From Stenotrophomonas sp. BIGb0135 (GTDB lineage Bacteria; Pseudomonadota; Gammaproteobacteria; Xanthomonadales; Xanthomonadaceae): 64,000 nt of DNA. Position 1 is the stretch's first letter; each line of letters begins with the position of its first letter. Positions 9,322 to 17,704 of the stretch are shown here, piece after piece. The stretch is from NCBI RefSeq assembly GCF_024810105.1, contig NZ_JANUDX010000012.1, forward strand, positions 79,409 through 143,408, written 5' to 3'. The position numbers and the translations under genes are program-made. The notes under the pieces were generated by a model. The model was given only the letters and a program-made list of their open reading frames with translations, had not been told where the DNA came from and did no database searches.

Positions 9322-10395
9322 TCAGCCGTCGCCGCCCATCAGCCAGCGCAGCGCCTGCGGGAACGACACCTGCCAGTCCTCGGGGTAGGTGTGGCCGCCG
9401 TCGTGGGTCCGCGAGCGCACCTGGTTACCCTCGCCAAACAACCTGCGGAAGTCCTCACTCATCCGCAGGTTGCGCGGCCCTTCCTCGCGACCATTGACCA
9501 CCACCACGCGCTTGCCGCGCGCCTTGCTCTCCGTCGGCGTGGCCTGGCTGCCGCCGGGCGACACCAGCAGTGCCCCGGCGTAGTCCTGCGGATGCTGGGC
9601 CAGCAACGCACCGGCGTGCTGTGACCCCTGCGAGAACCCCATCAGGTAGATCCGCTTGCGGTCGATGCATTGCCGTGCGGCCAGCGCGTCGAGTCCGTCC
9701 TGCACCGCCCGATGGGTGCCGTCGAAGCCCGGGCCGATCCAGCGGAAGCTGTCGAACGTATCGATCATTTCAGTGCCGTTGATGCCAAGCAGCACCGCGC
9801 CGGCATCGGCGAGCGGCTGATCGCTTTCATCCAGGTGGCCATTGATGCCATAGCCGTGCAGCCAGACCACTACCGGCGGGCAGGCACCGGCGGCCACCAC
9901 CCCCGGCGAGGGGGGAAGTACCGAGATCGCCCCCACCCTGCCGGCCGCCACCTCGCGGTAGCGCCGCTGGGCATTGGCCAGCACGCTCTGGAAGGCCGGG
10001 GTCTGGCGAAGATCGGCGAAATCGGCATCCTCGGCCAGCATCGGACCAAACCACAGACCGCGCTCATCGGCTTCGCGCAGGTAGCGCAGCGCCAGCATTT
10101 CATCGGTGCCACGCCGGGCCAGCAATGCGGCCACCTGGTACGGCGCGCGCAGTTGCGCGCGGTCCTCGCGGCTGGCGGCCAGGTACAGCGCAAGGGCCTG
10201 CAGCTCGTTGCTGTCTTCCATGGCATCGGCGCGCTTGACCAGATCCTGCGCGTCATCGGCATTGATCAGCGCATTCACCACCGGACTCAGCACCGGGAAG
10301 GTGGCATCTTCGACCTCGTCGGCCGTGGCCGCGTGCAGTGCGGGCGCGCAGGACAGGAGGGCGGCAGCCAGGGCGAAACCGAACAGACACTTCAC
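9322..10395 (-). CDS. Secreted alpha/beta hydrolase (esterase-like)
   Basis: A GTG start at 10395 preceded by AAGGAAG gives 357 residues. A signal peptide (FGFALAAALLSCAPALHA) is followed by a helical, TPR/Sel1-like stretch to about residue 150, then an alpha/beta hydrolase domain. That domain has GFSQGS as the GxSxG nucleophile elbow and HDGGHTYPEDW carrying the likely catalytic His. The helical part may serve substrate or partner binding. The product is expected in the periplasm or outside the cell. An LLSC sequence inside the signal resembles a weak lipobox, but AxA cleavage after ALHA looks better. The substrate is unknown. Confidence 0.8.
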   Translation of the reverse strand: MKCLFGFALAAALLSCAPALHAATADEVEDATFPVLSPVVNALINADDAQDLVKRADAMEDSNELQALALYLAASREDRAQLRAPYQVAALLARRGTDEMLALRYLREADERGLWFGPMLAEDADFADLRQTPAFQSVLANAQRRYREVAAGRVGAISVLPPSPGVVAAGACPPVVVWLHGYGINGHLDESDQPLADAGAVLLGINGTEMIDTFDSFRWIGPGFDGTHRAVQDGLDALAARQCIDRKRIYLMGFSQGSQHAGALLAQHPQDYAGALLVSPGGSQATPTESKARGKRVVVVNGREEGPRNLRMSEDFRRLFGEGNQVRSRTHDGGHTYPEDWQVSFPQALRWLMGGDG

Positions 10396-10540
10396 GCGGA
10401 TCTTCCTTGAGGTACGACGGCAGCGGCGGAGTCTATCCACCCTGCCCGGTTTCGTCACCCTCGGCGTGGCGCACGTGCGCCTGGGTTACCGCGCCTACGC
10501 GACATTGCCGACGCCCGCCATCGATGCATGCGTGCGTGCG

Positions 10541-10867
10541 TCAACCGATCTTCAGCCCGCTGATGCGCGCGTCGGCCACGACGAACCGGTGGGTCAGCAC
10601 CACCGGGCTGCCCGGGAAGGTGCCACTCACCCGTGAGGTCACCACATCCTGGCCGTCGCGGCGCTCCCACTGCAGCGGTTCGGTACGATGCTGATAGCGT
10701 GCGCGTGCGTGCGCCATCCACGCGGCAATCGCCGCCACGCCCCGATGGTCCTGGCGCTCGTCGTGGACCGTGGCGTCGACAGCAAAGCAATCCTCGATGC
10801 GAACGCCGGGTTCACCATTACTGAGCGCAAAGTAGCGCGAAAGCGGCAAAGGCAGATCGAGCGTCAT
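10541..10867 (-). CDS. SnoaL-like nuclear transport factor 2 family protein
   Basis: A 108-residue protein with NTF2-fold features: LSRYFALSNGEPGVRIEDCF, VHDERQDHRGVAAIAAWM and a C-terminal beta sheet. SnoaL-like proteins are small enzymes or ligand-binding proteins with a cone-shaped pocket. The start at 10867 is set by GGAG eight bases upstream. The gene is divergent from an HxlR regulator 88 bp away, a pairing in which the regulator often controls the neighbouring small enzyme gene. Confidence 0.75.
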   Translation of the reverse strand: MTLDLPLPLSRYFALSNGEPGVRIEDCFAVDATVHDERQDHRGVAAIAAWMAHARARYQHRTEPLQWERRDGQDVVTSRVSGTFPGSPVVLTHRFVVADARISGLKIG

Positions 10868-10955
10868 CACACGTGCTCCGCAAGGGGTCTGGCGATATTC
10901 TCGACGCGGCCCGGGCCGCCCACAAGAACGCACGAAAAGGTAAGTAACCGTCGCC

Positions 10956-11300
10956 ATGAGAAAGGCATACACACCAGACACCGCCGCATCGGACGTGGCC
11001 GCCGCCCTGGACGTGCTGGACGGCCGCTGGAAGCTGCTGATCCTGTTCCACCTGTTCGACGGAAAGATCCAGCGCTACTCCGACCTTGAGCGGCTCATCC
11101 CGGCCATCTCGCAGAAGATGCTCGCCCAGCAGCTGCGTGCACTGGAGGCCGATGGCATCGTCGAACGATCCGTCTACCCGCAGGTGCCACCCAGGGTGGA
11201 GTACCGCCTCACCGCATGGGGGCAGGCGCTCTGCCCGGCACTGGATGCGCTGTTGCTGTGGCGGGAGCAGAAGCCCCCTGCGGCGGATGCGCCGGCTTAA
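10956..11300 (+). CDS. HxlR family transcriptional regulator
   Basis: A 114-residue winged-helix protein. The family signature is clear: DVLDGRWKLLILFHLFDGK, then RYSDLERLIPAISQKMLAQQ and the wing PPRVEYRLTAWG. HxlR proteins act as dimers that respond to reactive electrophiles or small ligands and control adjacent genes. No conserved cysteine near the N-terminus is seen, so thiol-based redox sensing is less likely. The probable target is the divergent SnoaL-like gene. Confidence 0.88.
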   Translation: MRKAYTPDTAASDVAAALDVLDGRWKLLILFHLFDGKIQRYSDLERLIPAISQKMLAQQLRALEADGIVERSVYPQVPPRVEYRLTAWGQALCPALDALLLWREQKPPAADAPA

Positions 11301-11355
11301 ACCTTTCGCGTGTTTGCTGCATCCAACGGGGGATACCCACCGCAAGGCGAACGAC

Positions 11356-12333
11356 ATGAAGGCATGGAAGCGGCTGCTCCTGGTGTTGCTCATCGCTGGT
11401 ACGTTGCCGTTGAGCCTGGCCAACGCGGGTCACCCCGTGGCGCAACAGGTCCATACCCGCGACATCGACAACTTCTGGATCGCCTACGACGCGGTCCGCG
11501 GCGAGGCCGATCCTGCGCGCAGGCAGCAGCTCATCAAGACCCTCTATATCGACAAGGGCACGCCGGGGCTGCATGCGCTGATGCAGGCGCGCCACTACAG
11601 CGGCGAGCAGTACGTGGCGGCCATCGATGCCTGGCCGCGCTACTGGGCCTCGATACGCCCGCTGACCGGCCGCGCGTTGGCCGCCACCACCGCCCTCGAT
11701 GCCGACCTGGCCAAACTCAAGCGCCTGTACCCGGCGCTGCGTCCGGCCAGCATCACCTACGCGATCGGCGTGCTGCGCACCGGCGGCACCACCCTGGACG
11801 ACAAGGTGCTGATCGGCGCCGAGCTTGCCCTGGGCGATGACAGTGTCGACGTGTCGGAGCTGCCCGAACCCCTGCAGACCCGCTTGCGCACGTTCTACGC
11901 CTCGCAACCGTTCCACAACAACCGCCAGAACAACATCCACGAGTACATCCATACCCAGCAGGTGGAGGCCGGCGACACCCTGGCCCAATATGCGTTGCGC
12001 GAAGGCGCGGCGGAGCTGGTGGCGGAGCTGGTCACCGGGAAGAAGCCCGACCTGCCGCTGTACGTGTACGGGCCGGCGCATGAGGATGCACTCAAGGCGC
12101 AGTTCCAGGCCGACCGCCACGGCAACGAGTACCGCGACTGGCTGTATAACAGCAGCGCGAATCGCTTCGGGGTCAGTGACCTGGGGTATTACGTGGGGTA
12201 CCGCATCGCCCGTGCTTACTACGACGCGCACCCGGACAAGGCCAAGGCGGTCGCCGACCTCCTCGAGCTTCGGTATGACGACAGGGAGGCCGTGGATGAG
12301 CTGATCGAGCGCTCCGGGTACTTTTCCGGCTAG
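11356..12333 (+). CDS. GldB/DUF2268-like predicted zinc metalloprotease
   Basis: A 325-residue protein with a signal peptide (LLLVLLIAGTLPLSLANA). The zinc site is visible as HEYIHTQQ (HExxH) followed by a second glutamate in REGAAELVAELV, the gluzincin-like arrangement seen in DUF2268 and GldB-related proteins. It should act in the periplasm. The partner or substrate is unknown; the gliding-motility role of GldB in Bacteroidetes should not be transferred. It follows the HxlR gene on the same strand after a 55-bp gap. Confidence 0.78.
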   Translation: MKAWKRLLLVLLIAGTLPLSLANAGHPVAQQVHTRDIDNFWIAYDAVRGEADPARRQQLIKTLYIDKGTPGLHALMQARHYSGEQYVAAIDAWPRYWASIRPLTGRALAATTALDADLAKLKRLYPALRPASITYAIGVLRTGGTTLDDKVLIGAELALGDDSVDVSELPEPLQTRLRTFYASQPFHNNRQNNIHEYIHTQQVEAGDTLAQYALREGAAELVAELVTGKKPDLPLYVYGPAHEDALKAQFQADRHGNEYRDWLYNSSANRFGVSDLGYYVGYRIARAYYDAHPDKAKAVADLLELRYDDREAVDELIERSGYFSG

Positions 12334-12911
12334 TCAGGCTGGCGTCACGGCGACACTCGCCGACCATGCACGTTGATCACCTACGAAGTGCCGCGACATC
12401 ACCGATTGCAACGCTTACCGACCTGTCTTCAGTCTGCTTCGGCCAGCTGAAACGTTCTAGCGCTTGAGCTTCTCAGGCTGCAGACCAAGCGTTGGCAGGG
12501 AGTGTTTCCTATCCTCCGCAGGAACGTCGCTCTCTTTGTCCTCCGGCGTTTCCCCAGTTAAATCCTCACTGGGTCACCACCGGGCGCTACGACAACGATC
12601 TGCCAGCCGTGAAACCATCGAGCAAGCGCTGAATTTTTCCAACCATTTTCCCAATCGCATAAAAAAGGCACCCGGGCCGCGCCTGAGTGCCTGTTTTCTT
12701 GGTGGCCCACCAGCAACCGCATAATACCCGCATCTTCCTGATTAATAAGGATAAATCCGCTTGCCAAGTCCGGAATGACACACTAAACGACTCACTATGT
12801 GGATGCCGCCCCATGACAAAGGCAGCACTCAGGATTCCCGTCCCAGGGTGAATGAGAGCATGTTCAGGCTTCAGGGCCGCCCTTTCTGCAGGAGGCGGCA
12901 CCGGAGAGAAA
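12334..12911. other. AT-richer intergenic region before the autotransporter
   Basis: About 580 bp without a convincing gene. It is visibly lower in GC than the chromosome on its left. It holds a two-way terminator-like hairpin near 12,661-12,700, a palindromic GGTGGCCCACC at about 12,699-12,710, and short open frames lacking ribosome sites. The composition change may mark the left edge of transferred DNA. Confidence 0.5.
12661..12700. terminator. Bidirectional terminator-like hairpin
   Basis: A run of six A precedes AGGCAC, and GTGCCT is followed by GTTTTCTT; the stem pairs 12,666-12,671 with 12,687-12,692. With A on one side and T on the other it could end transcription from either direction. 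The loop is long (15 nt) and GC-rich. Confidence 0.5.
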
Positions 12912-12947
12912 ATGAATGGAGAGCTTTCAGTGGTGATTTACAACTAA
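12912..12947 (+). CDS. Possible 11-residue leader peptide
   Basis: ATG at 12912 is preceded by GGAGAG four bases away, a better ribosome site than that of the autotransporter itself. It encodes MNGELSVVIYN, then TAA. It lies 63 bp before the autotransporter start. A translated leader could affect expression of the long downstream gene, but no pause sequence or attenuator pair is obvious. Confidence 0.3.
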   Translation: MNGELSVVIYN

Positions 12948-13010
12948 TTGCATATCGCGGAGCTGGGACAGTTCCTAAAGTCGCCGTCTTTCCCGAGTAG
13001 ATCGCGACAC

Positions 13011-16000
13011 ATGTCCCACTATCCCCGCCCCCTACATGCTCACCTGCTGTCGGTCTCAATTGCTGCTGCCCTGGGTTGCACCGCGCTCTCCGCCAGCGCC
13101 CAGGCGTTGGCACCGGTAATCGCCGACGGCAGCGCGGAAACCGCGGCATCTGGCGCTTACGATAACGCTGACGATGGGGCGGCGGGATATGTGTTCCACG
13201 CGTTGAACAACGGCAGCATCACCCACACCGGTTCGCTGACTCTGACTGCTACCGGCATCAATTCCGCAGCCGTGCGCGCGGAAAGCGGCGGACAGGTGCT
13301 GCTCAACGACAGTACGGTAGGCACCACCGGCAACGGTTCAGCGGGCTTGTGGGCCACTGACGGCGCAACCATCACGTTGGGCAGCAGCGGCGGGAGCGGG
13401 GTTACCGTCAGCACTGAAGGTAGCAGTGCGCGCGGCGCGCTGATAGATAGGGCGGAACTGGTGGCCACTAACGCGATCTTCCAGACAAGAGGCGCCGTCT
13501 CCAATGGCATCCAAGCCAGCAATGGCGCCACGGTCACGCTGACCGGTGGGCGTGTGAGTACCGAAGGGCAGCAGTCCGATGGTGTGGTGATCGACAACGC
13601 CGCGGCCACGCTGACCGGCACACGGGTGGAGACATCCGGCTCCAGTAGCAATGCAGTGGTGGCGCGGGCCGGCGGCACCATCAACGCAGATGGGGTCTCT
13701 CTGGTCACTGCTGGCTACGGCGGTTACGGCGCCTTTGCGGACAGCGGGAGCAACATCACCCTTAGAAGCAGCACCATTGAGAGCACGGACAGCCGACATG
13801 GCCGCGGCGCCGGCGGGAGTGGCACGGTCACGCTGCTGGACACCACAGTCCACGCGCTGGGAGCCAGCTCCACCGGCGTGACGATGGATGACGGCGGCAG
13901 GCTTAACGTGGAGCGCGGGAGCATTACCGCCGACACAGGCGTGTTCCTGTGGGACAACACCACGGCCACCCTCACTGACACCAAGATCAATGGAGGCGGC
14001 TACGGCATCAACATCAACGGAACGGGCAACGTTGTCACCTTGATTGATGTGGACATCAGCACCGCTACCAACGTCGGTACTGGTATCTGGTTGCCCGGCG
14101 CCTCGTCCTTGATCATGCACGGCGGCAGCATCAGCACGCTTTCCAACCAAGGCGTGGCCATCGACAGCCGCTCAGGCGCGGTCGAGCTGGAGGGGGTTGC
14201 CATCGCCACCGCCGGCACTTCTGCCCACGGGTTATATGCCTCTAAGGATGCCGGCACCGGCCTGCCAATCTTTGAGGCCAGCGGCGTGACCGTCACCACC
14301 ACCGGGGCTGGCAGCATCGGCGCAGTGGCTAGGCTGGGGGGCAGCGTCAACCTGCGTGATAGCGTCATAAACACCCACGGCGCCAAGGGTTATGGCGTGC
14401 TCAGCGGCGGTAACGGTGTGATGACGCTGACCGAAACTGATGTGCGGACCCGCGGGAACGACGCCTGGGCCGCTGTGGTCAATGCCAATGGCAGCCTGGA
14501 CATCAACGGCGGCTCGCTGATCAGCGAGCGGCACGGCGCACTGTGGGTGCGCACCGCGCGCAATGTGAGCGCACGCAATGGTGCGCGATTGATCGGCGGC
14601 AATGGCATGCTGATGGCAGTGGATGCCGCCTTCGCCAACCCATTCGAGCTGAGCTTGGACGGCGACGTGTTCGCGGACGGCGACATTGTGACAACGCCCG
14701 AGGACATCGCCGCCGGCGTACCAGTGGTCTCCGATGTACGCGTGCGCCTGGACAACCGCTCGCATTGGCAGGGCGCCAGCAGCCTAGTCAAACAGGTCAG
14801 CTTGCAGAACGCCAGCCGCTGGACCATCACCGGAGACTCCAGCGTGGACAAGTTGACGTTGGATAACAGCACATTGGCGCTGTCGGCCCCCGGCGCGTCG
14901 CGCTTCAACTTGCTGACCGTGAACGGCGACTTCGAGGCGGACAACGGCTTGCTGATCTTCAACGGTGCGCTGGCGGGCGATGACTCCTTCATTGACCGAC
15001 TCCATGTGCGCGGCGACAGCCGTGGCAATGCCACGGTGCAGGTCAACAACGTGCATGGGCTGGGTGCACAGACCGACAACGGCATCCTGCTGATCCAAGT
15101 AGACGGCACCTCAGGCGCCGCATATACCCTCAATGGCCGCGCCGTGGCCGGGAGCTATGACTACTTCCTGCACAAGGGCGGCACGCTGACTCCGAGCGAC
15201 GGCCACTGGTATCTGCGTTCGGAACTGGGCACGCTGCCGCCGGACCCGTGCGATACCGATCCCAACGGTCCTGGCTGCACTCCCCCGCCGGACCCATGCA
15301 GCGCTAACCCGAACGCCCCCGGCTGCATCACCCCACCGGACCCGTGCCTGGAGAACCCCAACGGCACCGGGTGCGTGGCGCCGCCGGACCCGTGTGAGGC
15401 CGGCCATGACGAAAACTGCGACCGCCCCACGCCGCAGGTGGTGCGCCCAGAAGCGGGGGCCTACTTGGCCAACCTGCGCGCCGCGCAGGACATGTTCCGC
15501 ATGGGCTACCACTACCGTCTGGACGGCCAGAATAGCGGACGCAGCTGGGTACGGGTGGACGGTGCGCGAGATGGATACAAGGACGGCGCCAACCAGCTGT
15601 CCATCAACGGCAACCGCCAGGCGCTGACCTTGGGCACCGACCTGCTGCGAACCGAAAACGGCAGCAGTATTGGCATCACTCTGGCCAGCGGCGATGCCAG
15701 CAGCACCTCGGTTAGTGCACTGACAGGCTATTACGCCCGCGGCAAGGTCAAGGGCGAGGCGCTGGGTGTGTACGGTACATGGCGAGCTGGAAGTGCCGTC
15801 GATCCGTACGCCGGCTTCTACGTAGATGGTTCGGTGCAACGCGCCCAGTTCCGCAACCGTGTGGAGGGGGTGGGCCTGGCAGCTGAGCACTACCGCAGCC
15901 GCGCTTGGCAGGGCGCGCTGGAAACCGGCTACGCCGTGCGCGTGGGTGGCGCAGACAGCGGTGGCATCTTCGTGGAACCTCAGTTGCAGTTGGGCTACAG

Positions 16001-16358
16001 CCGCTGGGATCAAGCGCGCCATGTGGAAGCCAACGGCACATCGGTGATCGCCGACGATGCCAGCGGTCTGTTCGGCCGCACCGGCGTACGTGTGTCAGGC
16101 ACCACCCGCGGTACGGGCGGCTCCGCACAGGTGCAGCCATTCCTTGCCGCTCATTGGTTGTACGCACACACGGCACCGGGCGTCCACATGGACGGGAAGC
16201 GGGTGGAGGCACGGATTCCGCGAGCCCGTGGTGAGTTTAGCGGCGGTGCGTCGCTGAGGTTCGCCAATGGAGTAAGGGCTTGGGGTAGCCTGGGCGTGCA
16301 GCAGGCAGGCGGCTATCACCAAGTCCAGATGCAGTTGGGCATGAGCTACAGTTGGTAA
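13011..16358 (+). CDS. Autotransporter (type Va) with beta-helix passenger and Cys/Pro linker
   Basis: A 1115-residue protein. A signal peptide (SIAAALGCTALSASAQA) leads into a passenger of about 700 residues built from short repeats with G-x-x-x-T/S-x-V strands, typical of a right-handed beta helix, with a pertactin-like C-terminal segment (SSLVKQVSLQNASRWTITGD). A linker at about 740-808 holds four PPDPC...PNxxGC units. The final 300 residues are the outer-membrane barrel, ending in the aromatic YSW expected for Bam recognition. It should display or release the passenger at the cell surface, probably for adhesion. ATG 13011 starts the signal peptide. GC content is lower than in neighbouring core genes. 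Confidence 0.92.
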   Translation: MSHYPRPLHAHLLSVSIAAALGCTALSASAQALAPVIADGSAETAASGAYDNADDGAAGYVFHALNNGSITHTGSLTLTATGINSAAVRAESGGQVLLNDSTVGTTGNGSAGLWATDGATITLGSSGGSGVTVSTEGSSARGALIDRAELVATNAIFQTRGAVSNGIQASNGATVTLTGGRVSTEGQQSDGVVIDNAAATLTGTRVETSGSSSNAVVARAGGTINADGVSLVTAGYGGYGAFADSGSNITLRSSTIESTDSRHGRGAGGSGTVTLLDTTVHALGASSTGVTMDDGGRLNVERGSITADTGVFLWDNTTATLTDTKINGGGYGININGTGNVVTLIDVDISTATNVGTGIWLPGASSLIMHGGSISTLSNQGVAIDSRSGAVELEGVAIATAGTSAHGLYASKDAGTGLPIFEASGVTVTTTGAGSIGAVARLGGSVNLRDSVINTHGAKGYGVLSGGNGVMTLTETDVRTRGNDAWAAVVNANGSLDINGGSLISERHGALWVRTARNVSARNGARLIGGNGMLMAVDAAFANPFELSLDGDVFADGDIVTTPEDIAAGVPVVSDVRVRLDNRSHWQGASSLVKQVSLQNASRWTITGDSSVDKLTLDNSTLALSAPGASRFNLLTVNGDFEADNGLLIFNGALAGDDSFIDRLHVRGDSRGNATVQVNNVHGLGAQTDNGILLIQVDGTSGAAYTLNGRAVAGSYDYFLHKGGTLTPSDGHWYLRSELGTLPPDPCDTDPNGPGCTPPPDPCSANPNAPGCITPPDPCLENPNGTGCVAPPDPCEAGHDENCDRPTPQVVRPEAGAYLANLRAAQDMFRMGYHYRLDGQNSGRSWVRVDGARDGYKDGANQLSINGNRQALTLGTDLLRTENGSSIGITLASGDASSTSVSALTGYYARGKVKGEALGVYGTWRAGSAVDPYAGFYVDGSVQRAQFRNRVEGVGLAAEHYRSRAWQGALETGYAVRVGGADSGGIFVEPQLQLGYSRWDQARHVEANGTSVIADDASGLFGRTGVRVSGTTRGTGGSAQVQPFLAAHWLYAHTAPGVHMDGKRVEARIPRARGEFSGGASLRFANGVRAWGSLGVQQAGGYHQVQMQLGMSYSW

Positions 16359-16379
16359 GGCTCAAATTGCATTGCGGAG

Positions 16380-16404
16380 GAAGCCGGCTTCGGGCCGGCT
16401 TCTT
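16380..16404 (+). terminator. Rho-independent terminator of the autotransporter
   Basis: A nine-base stem, GAAGCCGGC with GCCGGCTTC, and a five-base loop lie 22 bp after the stop codon, followed by TTGCTTAT. The T-tract is modest. Confidence 0.75.
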
Positions 16405-16453
16405 GCTTATCACCACCTTGGATTTTCCGGAGAAACCCAAGCGCCTGAGTGGG

Positions 16454-16825
16454 CTAGTGGACCTCGCCACTCCCTAAAAAGTGAGCCAGTATCTCAGCGC
16501 TATCTACCGATTTATCAAGTACGGCGGTAGCCCCGGCCTCGAAACACTCTCGTCTGGTCACCGCATCCACGCCGGACACAATAACTATGTCCATGCCCGG
16601 GCAGACGGCCCTCAACTGGGCGACGAGCTTTAGAGTGCGAAGCTGTCCACATCCCAGCTCGAGATCGATTGCGACCACTTCCAGAGACTGCTCACGCACG
16701 AACGAGACAAATGATCTGCCGTCGGTATGGACGCCACATAAGACCAAACTCGGGGCCGCGTCGATCAGCACCTTAAGGCCTATGGCAGCAACTGGATGAC
16801 CTTCGAGTATCGCGATTCTTCTCAC
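16454..16825 (-). CDS. Orphan receiver domain, NarL/RcsB type, without output domain
   Basis: A 123-residue protein that is a whole receiver domain and then stops. The phospho-acceptor Asp is in VVAIDLELG (about residue 54), the switch Ser in IVIVSGVD and the conserved Lys in AVLDKSVD. The N-terminal acidic pair normally seen as DD is ILEGHP here, so Mg binding may be weakened. The LuxR-type HTH that follows in RcsB or NarL relatives is missing, because a stop comes right after the receiver. It could be a regulatory fragment or a phosphate sink. It is divergent from the HTH gene at 16,963. Confidence 0.75.
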   Translation of the reverse strand: MRRIAILEGHPVAAIGLKVLIDAAPSLVLCGVHTDGRSFVSFVREQSLEVVAIDLELGCGQLRTLKLVAQLRAVCPGMDIVIVSGVDAVTRRECFEAGATAVLDKSVDSAEILAHFLGSGEVH

Positions 16826-16914
16826 GGCTAACCTCTAATGGCTGCATAGAAGCGGGGGCACGCGTCATCTGATCGCGGGACATCCCCAGATAAGCTAGAG
16901 TCTCACTACGCCGT

Positions 16915-16926
16915 ATTCTTAAGAAT
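16915..16926. promoter_or_regulatory. Perfect 12-bp palindrome ATTCTTAAGAAT
   Basis: It lies in the 137-bp gap between the orphan receiver gene and the HTH gene, 37 bp before the latter's start, in an AT-rich stretch. It is a plausible operator for the small HTH protein. This is inference from symmetry and position only. Confidence 0.45.
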
Positions 16927-16962
16927 GCAATTTGTTTCAATTTTCAGATTGGGAGCGAAGTC

Positions 16963-17334
16963 ATGGCGGAAGGCCCGGGGCTCATTTCTACATTAAAGTC
17001 GCTCGAAGTCGAACTAGCTTCCCTCCGATTTCAATTAGGCCTCTCGCGCGCAGATCTCTCAGGCAAAGACTGGCTGACCGTGGAGGAGGCCGCTTTCTAC
17101 TGCGGCGTTAGCACCTCACAGTTCAACGCAAAAGCCACCGAGTACTCGCTCGAGCCGCGCAACTTCATGGGGAAGAAGCTGTACGAGAAAGCATCCCTCT
17201 ACCTGGCGATCCATGGAGCCAGCCAGTGGAAACGAGGGCCGCTCAGGGGCTACGCTACCGAGCCAGGATCACCCCGCATAGCTGAAGCTGCTGCAAGGCT
17301 CGCCAGATACGAGAAACGACGCAGCCGGACTTGA
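16963..17334 (+). CDS. Small DNA-binding HTH protein (excisionase-like)
   Basis: A 123-residue protein. After a short coiled N-terminus, the segment WLTVEEAAFYCGVSTSQFNA resembles the MerR/excisionase-type HTH used by recombination directionality factors and phage regulators. The C-terminus is basic. It is first in a three-gene run with another HTH gene (10-bp gap) and the integrase, which suggests a role in excision control or regulation. The precise function is unproven. Confidence 0.6.
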   Translation: MAEGPGLISTLKSLEVELASLRFQLGLSRADLSGKDWLTVEEAAFYCGVSTSQFNAKATEYSLEPRNFMGKKLYEKASLYLAIHGASQWKRGPLRGYATEPGSPRIAEAAARLARYEKRRSRT

Positions 17335-17344
17335 GGAGAAGGGC

Positions 17345-17704
17345 TTGAGCATCACGGTAAAGCTATTGACCTTGGCGCAGGCAGCGGAACTCTCAGCCTG
17401 CTCGACCAAAACCCTGCGGCGAGCCATCGATGCGGGGGCGCTCACCGCTTACCGACTCGGACAGGGCGCAAAGTCGGATCGAATTCACCCTGCCGACCTG
17501 AACATCTGGTGGGGCAAATGCAAGGTGCAAACATGCCAGTCACAAAGCGACCCAATGGAAGCTATCAGGTTACCGTTGGATTCGGTGGACGAACGGTTAG
17601 AAAGACTTCTCGCCACTGGACGTTCAAGGAAGCCAAAGCCTACGAGGTCAAGCTCCTCTCGGCGAACAAGGACAAGGCCGCCGGGAAGCAACCTGAGCGC
17701 CTGA
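17345..17704 (+). CDS. Excisionase-family HTH protein (HTH_17-like), overlapping the integrase
   Basis: A TTG start at 17345 with GGAG six bases upstream opens a 119-residue frame. Residues 5-58 form a typical HTH_17 (LLTLAQAAELSACSTKTLRR, then RIHPADLNIW). The remaining 60 residues overlap the start of the integrase in another frame and are Arg/Ser-rich, so they may be a read-through tail rather than functional protein. The family binds phage attachment sites and bends DNA, or regulates int. The position just before an integrase supports an Xis role. Confidence 0.6.
   Translation: MSITVKLLTLAQAAELSACSTKTLRRAIDAGALTAYRLGQGAKSDRIHPADLNIWWGKCKVQTCQSQSDPMEAIRLPLDSVDERLERLLATGRSRKPKPTRSSSSRRTRTRPPGSNLSA

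Noticed and set aside
12695..12715. Near-match to the tRNA-Ile2 3' end (TTGGTGGCCCACCAG versus TGTGGTGGGCCCACCAG) as a possible far attachment site
   Set aside because: Both are short self-palindromes differing by one base, and the T-arm sequence next to the acceptor does not match. It is too weak to mark the island end, though it would place the autotransporter inside the island.
17575..17704. Treating the C-terminal half of the second HTH protein as a functional domain
   Set aside because: It overlaps the integrase in another frame and is low-complexity Arg/Ser; the HTH alone is a complete small protein.
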